From Amphibacillus sp. MSJ-3 (GTDB lineage: Bacteria; Bacillota; Bacilli; Bacillales; Amphibacillaceae): DNA of 40,074 bases. Positions 6,773 through 14,298 of this stretch are shown here, one piece after another. Below the pieces are notes generated by a model. That model was given only the letters and a program-made list of their open reading frames with translations. It searched no databases and had not been told where the DNA came from. The stretch is from the NCBI RefSeq assembly GCF_018919165.1, contig NZ_JAHLQM010000025.1, positions 1 to 40,074 on the forward strand. The letters run 5' to 3'. How positions within the stretch are numbered: the first letter of the stretch is position 1; every line of letters begins with the position of its first letter. A program made the position numbers and the translations under genes.

Positions 6773-7888
6773 ATGAAAAATCGTTTGAAGAAATTTGATT
6801 ATGGATTAATTATAGCTATTTTATCCTTGTCTATATTTGGGACAATTATGGTCTATAGCTCTAGCTATACGCTTTCCACATTACAATACGACAATGGCTA
6901 TCACTTTTTTATTAGACAGTTGATCTTTTTAGTTTTAGGCATCTTTGTGTTCATCGTTATGTCTTTTATTTCATTAAAAACATTAGGAAAATTAAGCCCA
7001 ATTTTAATTTTCATATCCATAGTCCTATTAATACTTGTTCTGATTCCTGGAGTTGGACTAGTTAGAAACGAGGCTCAACGTTGGTTAGGTTTTGGTCCCT
7101 TTATCTTTCAACCTTCTGAGATTGTTAAAGTATTTATGATCATTTATTTTTCATATATTTACGCTAAAAAACAACCCTATATTGGTGAATTTAAAAAGGC
7201 TGTTTTACCTCCGCTCGTGATTTTAGCGATTATCTTTTTCCTAATTTTAGAACAGCCTGACTTTGGGACAGCGACGCATATTCTATTAATTTGTAGTTTA
7301 ATTGTATTCTTTAGTGGGGTTAGACTGCACCACATCGTTTTATTAGCGTCAATTGGTTTTGGCGGGGTTATTTTCCTAGCCTTATCACAACCCTATCGTT
7401 TAGAGCGATTAACCTCTTTCCTAAATACCTTTGATGATCCTGCTGGCGATGGTTATCAGTTAATAAACTCATATATTTCGATTGCCACAGGTGGCTTAAC
7501 AGGGAATGGACTTGGTAACGGTGTGCAAAAACTTGGCTATTTACCTGAAGCACACACTGATTTTATTATGGCTGTTATAATTGAAGAATTGGGATTAATT
7601 GCAGTTATCTTTGTAATCGGTAGCTACTTATTTATCCTATATCGGGGGATTAAAATTGCCCAAGAAGTTGATTCGATGTATTTAAGACTTCTTGCATTAG
7701 GTGTAACTTTTCAAATCACAATCCAAGCTGTCTTTAATCTCGGAGCAATGAGTGGTCTCTTGCCAATCACAGGAATTCCACTACCCTTCATTAGTTATGG
7801 TGGAACGTCACTTGTCTTTACTTTGTTATCAGCCGGTATTCTCGTGAATGTTTCCGGCCGCCGTCCCGATCGCGAGATAAAACTTTAA
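6773..7888 (+). CDS. ftsW: SEDS peptidoglycan glycosyltransferase, FtsW-like
   Basis: 371 residues, about ten membrane helices. It carries the same SEDS marks as its neighbour: LEQPDFGT (159-166), GYQLINSYISIATGG (227-241), PEAHTDF with D263, and GLLPITGIPLPFISYGGTS. The helix before this last motif reads QAVFNLGAMSGLLP, which fits the FtsW branch (septal glycan polymerase) better than RodA. SpoVE, the sporulation paralogue, is an alternative because this organism forms spores. The ATG is 12 bases after the rodA-like stop, so the two are co-transcribed. The two proteins are clearly divergent, so this is an old duplication and not a recent one. Confidence 0.9.
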   Translation: MKNRLKKFDYGLIIAILSLSIFGTIMVYSSSYTLSTLQYDNGYHFFIRQLIFLVLGIFVFIVMSFISLKTLGKLSPILIFISIVLLILVLIPGVGLVRNEAQRWLGFGPFIFQPSEIVKVFMIIYFSYIYAKKQPYIGEFKKAVLPPLVILAIIFFLILEQPDFGTATHILLICSLIVFFSGVRLHHIVLLASIGFGGVIFLALSQPYRLERLTSFLNTFDDPAGDGYQLINSYISIATGGLTGNGLGNGVQKLGYLPEAHTDFIMAVIIEELGLIAVIFVIGSYLFILYRGIKIAQEVDSMYLRLLALGVTFQITIQAVFNLGAMSGLLPITGIPLPFISYGGTSLVFTLLSAGILVNVSGRRPDREIKL

Positions 7889-7994
7889 ACGATTCTTCCA
7901 CCTGACTAATTGTTATTTTTAAAAGAGCTCCACAAGGATACAAATGAGCTAATTGGTTGAAATCGATTAATATTAGAAATGGAGTTTGACATTA

Positions 7995-8456
7995 ATGAAG
8001 TGTATTGAAGCAAAAACAGATAAAGAAATAGAAACTGCATTCGCTATTCGTGATCGCGTCTTCATTGAAGAACAAGGAGTAGCCCCCGAAATTGAATATG
8101 ATCAATACGATCAAAATGCGATTCATATTATTGGTTCTCTTGAAGATATTCCTATCGCTGCAGCACGCATACGATTAGTTGCTAATAAGGCCTTGATTCA
8201 ACGAGTAGCCATTTTAAAACCCTATCGTAACCAAGGCTATGGAAAAAAACTAATGTTTGCGATTGAAAAAATCTCTCAGCAAAATAAAGTCAATTATTTT
8301 TACTTAAATGCTCAAGCACATGCGATTCCTTTCTATCAAAAAATTGGATATAAAATATGCTCACAACCTTTTTTTGAAGCAGGAATCAAACATGTTACAA
8401 TGATGAAAGTTGATCCTCACTCAATGGGATCTTCCTCATCCGCTAGCGAGTTTTAA
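7995..8456 (+). CDS. GNAT acetyltransferase, YjcF/ElaA type
   Basis: About 153 residues from the ATG at 7995. A TTG nine bases upstream would sit almost on the ribosome binding site (GGAG), so the ATG is preferred. The N-terminal block AFAIRDRVFIEEQGV and the acetyl-CoA-binding loop RVAILKPYRNQGYGKKL are those of the YjcF/ElaA GNAT subfamily. HAIPFYQKIGYK is the usual C-terminal motif of the fold. Substrate unknown. It may be transcribed with the SEDS pair, since no clear terminator is seen in the 100-base gap. The last ten residues are a serine-rich tail (MGSSSSASEF). Confidence 0.85.
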   Translation: MKCIEAKTDKEIETAFAIRDRVFIEEQGVAPEIEYDQYDQNAIHIIGSLEDIPIAAARIRLVANKALIQRVAILKPYRNQGYGKKLMFAIEKISQQNKVNYFYLNAQAHAIPFYQKIGYKICSQPFFEAGIKHVTMMKVDPHSMGSSSSASEF

Positions 8457-8622
8457 CCAGGGATTATGTTTCTTTACTGGCTTTTAACCCCATAGGCCTT
8501 TCTGATATGATTGAAGTGGAGGCATACAGTCAGTTATTCCACAAAGAAATAGTCTATTAATGTATAAAACTCCTATAAATCGTCCAAGCTGTAGCTAACA
8601 ACTTGGAGGGGAGCATGATTAT

Positions 8623-9297
8623 ATGGAGTATGGTTATATATTCATCGAAACTATCTATGGTTTTATAGCCCTTTTTATCATTACAAAAGTCTTAGGAAAA
8701 ACACAAATTCGTCAACTAACTGCCTTCGACTTTATTTCAGCACTTTTACTTGGTGAACTTGTTGGGAATGCACTTTATGATGAAAATGTCAGTATTCTAC
8801 ACATGTCTCTTGCCGTCATTACTTGGGGTGGCTTAATGTATCTGACCGAATTTGTTACCCAGCGTTTCAAAGGATCAAGGTCATTAATTGAAGGGAAACC
8901 TTCCATTATCATTAATAAAGGAGAACTTGATCGTGAAGTAATGAAGAAAAGCAAACTTGACGTTAATCAACTTCAACATTTATTGCGGCTAAAGGATGTT
9001 TTCTCCTTCCGTGAAGTTGAATTTGCTATTCTGGAAAACGACGGCACAGTTTCAGTACTAAAGAAATCAGCTTGTCAAAGCCCAAATAGGCATGATTTAA
9101 ATCTTAAAGATAAAGAAGTTGTTCTTCCGATTACTTTAGTTAATGATGGAGAAATTATTCATGATAACCTAGCAGAGATCAAAAGAGATCAAGAATGGTT
9201 AGAACAACAAATTAAACACCAAAATGTTAAATCAATAGAAGATATTTTCTATGCTGAATATCAAGAAAAAGAGCCACTCCACATTCAATTGAGGTAG
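8623..9297 (+). CDS. DUF421 (YetF-like) membrane protein
   Basis: 224 residues. Three N-terminal membrane helices (about 5-25, 33-50, 58-78) are followed by a soluble domain with the family pattern KPSIIINKGELDREVMKKSK, then LLRLKDVFSFREVEFAILEN. These match DUF421 proteins such as YetF, YdfR and YkjA of B. subtilis; some members are linked with spore germination or membrane stress, but the biochemical role is unknown. The ATG is preceded by GGAGGGG at 11 bases. It ends in a terminator shared with the convergent gene. Confidence 0.85.
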   Translation: MEYGYIFIETIYGFIALFIITKVLGKTQIRQLTAFDFISALLLGELVGNALYDENVSILHMSLAVITWGGLMYLTEFVTQRFKGSRSLIEGKPSIIINKGELDREVMKKSKLDVNQLQHLLRLKDVFSFREVEFAILENDGTVSVLKKSACQSPNRHDLNLKDKEVVLPITLVNDGEIIHDNLAEIKRDQEWLEQQIKHQNVKSIEDIFYAEYQEKEPLHIQLR

Positions 9298-9316
9298 AAA
9301 TGGCTCTTTCTTCATT
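9266..9316. terminator. Bidirectional terminator between convergent genes
   Basis: AAAGAGCCACTCC pairs with GAGGTAGAAATGGCTCTTT with small internal gaps, and both flanks are A/T-rich. It overlaps the end of the DUF421 gene and touches the stop of the convergent gene. Confidence 0.65.
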
Positions 9317-9605
9317 ATACATAGGCATTGATTTGACCACCAATTCCAGTTAGCTTTGCGTAAACATCTTTCATTTGATCCGAGATGACCATATTATATG
9401 CTTTGTCTAAGTGATCCAGACTACCCTTCTCATCAAGGTTTTCATCTAATAATCCTTCTTGGTGGGTTGTTGTGGCATAACTTAATTCAATCCTTTTTGG
9501 ATAAAGGCGATCAACCGGGATTGGATCTGGATCTGTTTTTGCTTGAATCACTCGTTCATGGTCATTTTGTGATTGGTAATTCTGAATAGGCAAAATATAA
9601 CCCAC
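9315..9605 (-). CDS. Uncharacterised Bacillaceae protein next to spore-coat genes
   Basis: About 96 residues from a GTG at 9605. An ATG two codons upstream is only one base from the AGGAGG site, whereas the GTG has the proper seven-base gap. The N-terminus GYILPIQNYQSQNDHERVIQ resembles small Bacillus proteins starting M-x-YI-x-PI-xx-YQ, whose role is unknown. The rest is polar, with no membrane helix and no cysteine. Its position beside CotY/CotZ and CotO suggests a spore role, but that is inference from location only. Confidence 0.65.
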   Translation of the reverse strand: MGYILPIQNYQSQNDHERVIQAKTDPDPIPVDRLYPKRIELSYATTTHQEGLLDENLDEKGSLDHLDKAYNMVISDQMKDVYAKLTGIGGQINAYV

Positions 9606-9649
9606 GGCCATCCCTCCTTAATTGGACTATACCCCTTTTTAATAAAGTT

Positions 9650-9890
9650 AATCTTCATTTAAAGGGGTTTTTCTCATCACTGACTGAATATTAGATGAAC
9701 CTATCGATCTTTACTGAATCTTGCCACCCGTAGCTATGCCTGACTAAATTCGCTATTATCGAGGCTCACATCCACATAAGTGCGGAATCAATCGGCCCGT
9801 TACTGTCAGTAAATCTCCCACTTACAATTCTAAGTTTCCTTCGAATTTTTGAAGTGTGAGTCTTACTAACAATTGCACTGCGAGAAAATG
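9650..9890 (+). repeat. Degenerate interspersed repeat, copy B
   Basis: The end of this stretch (9822-9890) matches 10950-11018: both read, with substitutions, cacttacaat, tttccttcgaat, tgaagtg and gagtctt, ending ttacactgcga. A hairpin of CCCCTTT and AAAGGGG followed by T lies at its left edge (9632-9672). No gene is visible in the interval. Confidence 0.6.
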
Positions 9891-9908
9891 ATGATTAAAC
9901 TTTTATAC

Positions 9909-10163
9909 TTATATCCATGAAAATGGTGGGCGGCGTTCAGGTTGTTCTTGGACTTGTTCTTCTTTAGCAGTCTCTTCATCAGTAGACTTTTCACTTTTCT
10001 CTTGCTCTTCCTTTTCAGTAACTTGTGGTTGTGCAACCACTGGCGGGCGACGGCCAAATAAAGGATGAACAGGACGCACTTCGCGTGGAATTGGTTCAAA
10101 GTGAACATTCTCTGCCTGAATCGTTAAATCATTGACTTTTATAATCTTCTTTTGATCAGCCAT
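9909..10163 (-). CDS. Small acidic protein with PPFSWI tail, divergent from the coat gene
   Basis: 84 residues. An N-terminal block (IIKVNDLTIQAENVHFEPI) is followed by HPLFGRRP, then a charged low-complexity stretch rich in Glu, Lys and Gln (about 48-75), and ends PPFSWI. Similar short proteins occur beside cotZ/exsY-type genes in other bacilli as far as I recall, so a coat or exosporium role is plausible but unproven. The ATG follows AAAGGAG at ten bases. It is divergent from the CotY/CotZ gene and shares a 175-base intergenic region with it. Confidence 0.65.
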   Translation of the reverse strand: MADQKKIIKVNDLTIQAENVHFEPIPREVRPVHPLFGRRPPVVAQPQVTEKEEQEKSEKSTDEETAKEEQVQEQPERRPPFSWI

Positions 10164-10261
10164 TTATTTTACACTCCTTTTTTAACGAGAATGAAGTCGC
10201 TATTAGTCTATGTTTATTCACCTAATATGTGCCTTTATTTTTATCCTTCCTTTCAATGCCC

Positions 10262-10292
10262 ACACCAAGATACTAAATCGACATACCTTATA
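10262..10292 (+). promoter_or_regulatory. Possible sigma-K promoter of the CotY/CotZ-like gene
   Basis: ACACC and, 15-16 bases later, CATACCTTATA fit the sigma-K pattern (AC at -35, CATAnnnTA at -10). It stands about 50 bases before the coat gene, which would be expressed in the mother cell late in sporulation. Pattern match by eye only. Confidence 0.35.
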
Positions 10293-10338
10293 AGTGAGAT
10301 TGAAGAAGTTTTAAAAAACATGAAAGGGGTAAGTAAAA

Positions 10339-10791
10339 ATGACATGTGGAAGTAAATTTAAGTCAGGCAATTGTGTGGCAGATATTTTACGCGAAATTGC
10401 TGATGCACAAAATAATATAGCTAATGATTGTTGTGATTCTAGCTGTGAACAGTCCATCGCTAATTTACTTGGTGAAACACCAGTCCCAACTAATCTAGAT
10501 ACCGTTCCAGTCCTATTATATTGTAAAGACTGTGGGCCTTTTAAAGGTTATGGTGCTCCAATCGATAACATCGGAAATGTAATTGGTAGCTTCTATTTCA
10601 GAGTGAAAAAAGTAGACAAAGATAACTGTGCAATCCTAGAATTACTACGAGACCCATCTGATTCAAACACTGATCCAACCTCACCAGTAGAGCAAAACAC
10701 AGGTAATCTAGAAGCAACAGATATTTGTATTACTGTCAATGTCGATTGTTTCTGTCACATTACTTGTTTACCTGCAATTAGCGCACTCTAA
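10339..10791 (+). CDS. cotZ: Cysteine-rich spore outer-coat protein, CotY/CotZ/ExsY family
   Basis: 150 residues with 13 cysteines. The family pattern is clear: an N-terminal CVADILREIADAQN, a CCDSSCE cluster, VLLYCKDCGPFKGYG, YFRVKKVDKDNCAILELL, and the end CITVNVDCFCHITCL. CotY and CotZ form the disulfide-linked crust of B. subtilis spores; ExsY and CotY do so in the B. cereus exosporium. The ATG follows AAAGGGG. In B. subtilis cotZ lies beside cotO and fabI, as here, which supports the cotZ reading. Only one family member is present in this window. It is followed by a strong terminator. Confidence 0.92.
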   Translation: MTCGSKFKSGNCVADILREIADAQNNIANDCCDSSCEQSIANLLGETPVPTNLDTVPVLLYCKDCGPFKGYGAPIDNIGNVIGSFYFRVKKVDKDNCAILELLRDPSDSNTDPTSPVEQNTGNLEATDICITVNVDCFCHITCLPAISAL

Positions 10792-10801
10792 TGATCAGAA
10801 T

Positions 10802-10834
10802 GAGGTTCCTAAAAAAGGGAACCTCTTTTTTTTC
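10802..10834 (+). terminator. Terminator of the coat gene
   Basis: GAGGTTCC-taaaaaa-GGGAACCTC hairpin followed by nine T. Confidence 0.92.
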
Positions 10835-10838
10835 TTAT

Positions 10839-11030
10839 AAAATGAAACTTTAATCAGTGGGGATTTTCCTCATCCTCACTGTTTTTTAGTACCACAAGGG
10901 GTTCGACCTAAAGGCCCTAGAACAATCAGGTCCATACTATCAATTGACCTCCTACTTACAATGCTTTACTTCCTTCGAATGCTTGAAGTGGGAGTCTTCC
11001 TGACAGTTACACTGCGATGGATATAGATTG
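10839..11030 (+). repeat. Interspersed intergenic repeat, copy C
   Basis: It opens AAATGAAACTTTAATCAGTG with GGG next, and shows CAGTGGGGA against TCCTCACTG as a stem. Its second half, with TTCCTTCGAATGCTTGAAG and ending ACACTGCGA, repeats 9822-9890. GACCTAAAGGCCC recurs at 12708. It starts right after the coat-gene terminator. Confidence 0.7.
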
Positions 11031-11036
11031 ATGTCA

Positions 11037-11468
11037 TTAAAAGCCAAGTAGCTTAAGATCATCAATATCTTTCAGATCAAAGTTATGTCTTTTTGCAGAT
11101 GAAGTTTCTTCAAAGACAACTTGGCTCTTTTCTAGAGCTAATACTTTACCGCGGTACTTTGTATTGTTGATTGATATTTTACAATTCATTCTTGGCAAAA
11201 ATGATGATGGTTTCGCTAAGTAACACACTTTCTCTTCTATTGTCATCTGATCAAATCTGTCTGTTGTTTTTGGACTTAAATCCTGATCAGATGATTGGAC
11301 TGAGGTTTCTGTATCTATCACATTCTCTTTTGTTAATTCTGACTGAATCCTATTTTTCTCTTTTGCTAAGGATAATGACTGATTCATCGAATGATATTCT
11401 TCTTGCATCGGTGCAATTGGAGCTTGTAGGTCTGGTTGTTCTATATACAACATTGGTCGTAAAGTCAC
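11037..11468 (-). CDS. cotO: Spore coat protein CotO-like
   Basis: 143 residues. The start TLRPMLYIEQPDLQAPIAPM fits the CotO (YjbX) N-terminus, whose pattern is RP-x-LYI-x-QP. The middle (25-80) is polar and low in order. The C-terminal domain (about 85-143), with FLPRMNCKISINNTKYRGKV and the end IDDLKLLGF, is the conserved part. CotO helps to encase the spore in the crust layer together with CotH, CotZ and CotY. The GTG start follows GAGGAGGG at about seven bases. In B. subtilis it also lies between fabI and cotZ. Identity rests on position plus both ends of the protein. Confidence 0.75.
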   Translation of the reverse strand: MTLRPMLYIEQPDLQAPIAPMQEEYHSMNQSLSLAKEKNRIQSELTKENVIDTETSVQSSDQDLSPKTTDRFDQMTIEEKVCYLAKPSSFLPRMNCKISINNTKYRGKVLALEKSQVVFEETSSAKRHNFDLKDIDDLKLLGF

Positions 11469-11531
11469 CTGAAATCCCTCCTCTCACCACTTACTATATG
11501 TGAGTAAGACAAAAGTCGTGACAATCACCTA

Positions 11532-11561
11532 TAAAAAAAAGCGAGCATATATGCTCACTTT
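11532..11561 (-). terminator. Terminator of fabI
   Basis: On the minus strand AGTGAGCATATATGCTCGCT folds on the palindrome GAGCATATATGCTC and is followed by eight T. It starts at the fabI stop codon. Confidence 0.88.
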
Positions 11562-12339
11562 AAGATAAACCTAAAATACTATAACCAGAATCAACGTGTA
11601 TGATTTCTCCTGTCACTCCTTGTGATAAATCACTTAATAAATAATAAGCAGTTGATCCCACTTCCTCTTGGGTTACAGTTCGGCGTAACGGGGCTTTTGC
11701 TTCAATTTCTTTTAGGATCGTGTTAAAGTCTCCAACACCTTTGGCTGATAATGTACGAATTGGCCCTGCTGAAATCGCATTGACTCGAATGTTTTTCTTC
11801 CCTAAATCGTTAGCAAGATATTTCATACTCGCATCGAGACTCGCTTTTGCTACACCCATAATATTGTAATTCTGCACAACGCGCTCCCCACCTAAATAGG
11901 TCAGTGTCACCAAACTACCTCCCTCACTCATTAATGGTTCCGCTTCTCGTGCTACTGCCACCAATGAATAAGCACTGATATTATGAGCAAGTAAAAACCC
12001 ATCCCGAGAAGTTTGAACAAATTCACCTTTTAAATCCTCTCTTTGAGCAAATGCAATACAATGTGCTACCCCGTGTATCACATTTACATCAGCTTTAATT
12101 TGAGCAAACGTTTCAGCAATCGATTGATCACTTGATACATCACATTCATAAAAAAGTGTATTTTTTCCCTTAAGTGTTTCCGCCAATTGCTTTACGGGTT
12201 TTTCAAATCTTTCACTTGCATAAGTAAAAATAAGGCGAGCACCCATTTCATCTAAAGCTTTTGCAATTCCCCATGCTAAACTTCTTTTATTAGCAACTCC
12301 CATAATGACATATGTTTTATCCTCTAAAGAAAAATTCAT
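11560..12339 (-). CDS. fabI: Enoyl-ACP reductase FabI
   Basis: 259 residues, the usual length. FabI reduces trans-2-enoyl-ACP with NAD(P)H in the last step of each round of fatty-acid elongation. It has the FabI form of the nucleotide loop (GVANKRSLAWGIA, 14-26), the active-site tyrosines Y148 and Y158 and K165 in the Y-x6-K motif, and SAGPIRTLSAKG after them. It is the target of triclosan-type inhibitors. Single gene with its own terminator. The promoter is overlapped by a FapR-type operator. In B. subtilis fabI sits in the same place beside cotO. Confidence 0.97.
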   Translation of the reverse strand: MNFSLEDKTYVIMGVANKRSLAWGIAKALDEMGARLIFTYASERFEKPVKQLAETLKGKNTLFYECDVSSDQSIAETFAQIKADVNVIHGVAHCIAFAQREDLKGEFVQTSRDGFLLAHNISAYSLVAVAREAEPLMSEGGSLVTLTYLGGERVVQNYNIMGVAKASLDASMKYLANDLGKKNIRVNAISAGPIRTLSAKGVGDFNTILKEIEAKAPLRRTVTQEEVGSTAYYLLSDLSQGVTGEIIHVDSGYSILGLS

Positions 12340-12371
12340 TTCATTAACCTCCCAAAAGTTTATAACGTGTT

Positions 12372-12389
12372 ATTAGTACCTGATGCTAT
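12372..12389. promoter_or_regulatory. FapR-type operator of fabI
   Basis: ATTAGTACCTGATGCTATA is close to the FapR consensus ATTAGTACCTGATACTAAT, including TTAGTACC and the dyad. It overlaps the -10 region of the fabI promoter. FapR represses lipid-synthesis genes and is released by malonyl-CoA. The fapR gene itself is not in the window. Confidence 0.8.
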
Positions 12390-12416
12390 ATTACCGAAAA
12401 GTAAGTAAAAAGACAA
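12388..12416 (-). promoter_or_regulatory. Promoter of fabI
   Basis: Minus-strand TTGTCT, a 17-base spacer and TAATAT; the operator at 12372-12389 begins at the -10 element and covers the start point. Confidence 0.7.
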
Positions 12417-12544
12417 CTTATTTAGATCAATAAGGGGCAAATATAGATATGCTGAAATGAACTCAATTATAGATAATATAGGACCTGCGACATTTACTTC
12501 ACAAGATGATTATGTCAATCAAGTAAATCTTCATCGGATATTAG

Positions 12545-12760
12545 ATAAAGTGAAACTCCAATCAGTGGGGGTTGGGCTCAGGGAAACCGAGTCGTACAGA
12601 GCTTATCACAACATCCGGTGAGTTTAGTCAGTCTTCCCCACTGACTGGGACTGGGACTGGGACTGCGGTTACTCGTCCCATCAAAAATATTTGTTACTAT
12701 CACAAGTGGATGACCTAAAGGCCCTTTAACCAATCGGTAGGTTACTGTCAGTTGATCAGC
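12545..12760 (+). repeat. Interspersed intergenic repeat, copy D
   Basis: It opens AAAGTGAAACTCCAATCAGT with a G run. CAGTGGGG pairs with CCCCACTG near 12636-12645. Next come three GGGACT hexamers and a tail TGCGGTTACTCGTCCCATCA identical to copy A. A second part with GACCTAAAGGCCC and GTTACTGTCAGTTGATCAGC follows up to the mgtE stop. No gene inside. Confidence 0.75.
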
Positions 12761-12762
12761 AC

Positions 12763-14127
12763 TTAAATTAAAAATTGCATAAACAATGTTGCCATACCAA
12801 AGTAAATGGTAATCGAAATAATATCATTAATCGTTGTGATAAATGGTCCTGATGCAACGGCAGGATCAATCTTGAAATGATGCATCAATAGTGGGACAAG
12901 CGCACCAGATATCGTAGCAACTAGTAGTGTAGCTGCAATAGACAAGCCAACAAGAAAACCTAAAAATAGAGTACCTTGCCAAATATAAATAATTAGCCAA
13001 ATCGCCAAACCACAAGTGATACCAGTAATCAATCCGGTTATCGTTTCACGAATAATGATTTTAAATAAACCCTGCTTTTGGAATTCACCTGTTGCAATTC
13101 CTCGAACAGCAACAGCTAATGACTGAGTTCCGGTGTTACCAGCCATACCCGCGATTAAAGGAATAAATATCGCAAGTAAAGCAACTTGTTCCAAAGTTTC
13201 TTCAAAACGGGCAATAATACTTGCTGTAAAAAGTCCTAAAAACAACAAAATGATCAACCATGGCAACCGTTTTTTAGCTGCTGCAAGAGGATTTTGATCT
13301 GCTGAATCCACATCAACCCCAGCTAATTTAGAATAGTCATCACTAGCTTCCTCTTCCATAACATCCATAATATCATCAACAGTTATAATTCCTAACAAAT
13401 GATTTTGAAAATCAACAACAGGCAATGCGAGAAAATCATAATCACGCATCATTTGAGCAATATCTTCCTGATCATCACCAACAGCAACAGATACAACGTG
13501 CTCATTAACAATATCCTGTATCGTCAAAGAACCTTCCGCAATAATCAAGTCACGTAATGAAATAACACCAACTAAACACTGATCTTGATCAACCACATAA
13601 ATATAATAAATCGTCTCAGCTTCAGGTGCTTCTTTTCTTAAGTGACGCATAGCCTCCTTTACAGTCATATCTATTGTGACAACAACAAACTCAGTTGTCA
13701 TAATACTACCAGCAGTTTTTTCCTCGTAATGTAATAAATCTTTAATTTCCCTTGCTTCATTTTCAGGCATAATCGTTAAATAGCTAACAACCATATTTTT
13801 ATCTAGATCATTTAAGATATCAACAGCATCATCAGTCGCTAATTTAGCTATTACTTGAGCAGCATAAGTAGGGTTCATTTCAGTTATGAACTCACTAGAC
13901 CGACCCTCTTCAGTATGCTCAATTACATTTGCCATTTCTTCTGGTGATAAATACGAGTAAATCAAATGACGAATTTCTTGATTTTGCGCTTCAAAAAACT
14001 CTGATTGATCATAGGGGTGGATCTTTAAAAACTCTGATCTAAAGCGACTAATTTCCTCATTCAATAAAGCTTCTTCTATTGCTTTATTAATTATATCTCT
14101 AGCATGTATTTCTAGATCTTTCATCAT
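12763..14127 (-). CDS. mgtE: Magnesium transporter MgtE
   Basis: About 454 residues. MgtE is a Mg2+-gated channel of the cytoplasmic membrane. Domain order: N-terminal alpha-superhelical domain (to about 130), two CBS domains (about 130-255, with GVISLRDLIIAEG and GIITVDDIMDVMEEEASDD), a connecting helix, then five membrane helices from about 290. The pore region TQSLAVAVRGIA and the last-helix stretch GPFITTINDIIS with its acidic residue are present. A TTG four codons upstream lies inside the GGAGG site, so the ATG at 14127 is chosen. No M-box fits in the 170-base upstream gap, so regulation is probably by the protein's own Mg2+ gating. Confidence 0.95.
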   Translation of the reverse strand: MMKDLEIHARDIINKAIEEALLNEEISRFRSEFLKIHPYDQSEFFEAQNQEIRHLIYSYLSPEEMANVIEHTEEGRSSEFITEMNPTYAAQVIAKLATDDAVDILNDLDKNMVVSYLTIMPENEAREIKDLLHYEEKTAGSIMTTEFVVVTIDMTVKEAMRHLRKEAPEAETIYYIYVVDQDQCLVGVISLRDLIIAEGSLTIQDIVNEHVVSVAVGDDQEDIAQMMRDYDFLALPVVDFQNHLLGIITVDDIMDVMEEEASDDYSKLAGVDVDSADQNPLAAAKKRLPWLIILLFLGLFTASIIARFEETLEQVALLAIFIPLIAGMAGNTGTQSLAVAVRGIATGEFQKQGLFKIIIRETITGLITGITCGLAIWLIIYIWQGTLFLGFLVGLSIAATLLVATISGALVPLLMHHFKIDPAVASGPFITTINDIISITIYFGMATLFMQFLI

Positions 14128-14298
14128 GAATTCCTCCAAAATATCTTAAGTATACCAATCAAAAACTAACCTATTTTCCATTGTAGCAAACTTCATATCA
14201 TACAGTGGCTATATAAGATTTTATTTCCCCACATAATCATGTATCAAACAATCATTAAATGCTAAAATAACTATAACACGATTTTGGGAGGTTTTAAA

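Noticed and set aside
9866-10108. Lysine-rich open frame overlapping the PPFSWI gene
   Set aside because: It is the out-of-frame reading of the Glu/Lys-rich segment and lacks a ribosome site; the in-frame gene has AAAGGAG.
14128-14298. M-box (Mg2+ riboswitch) before mgtE
   Set aside because: The gap to the divergent prpE is about 170 bases and none of the conserved M-box stems can be seen.
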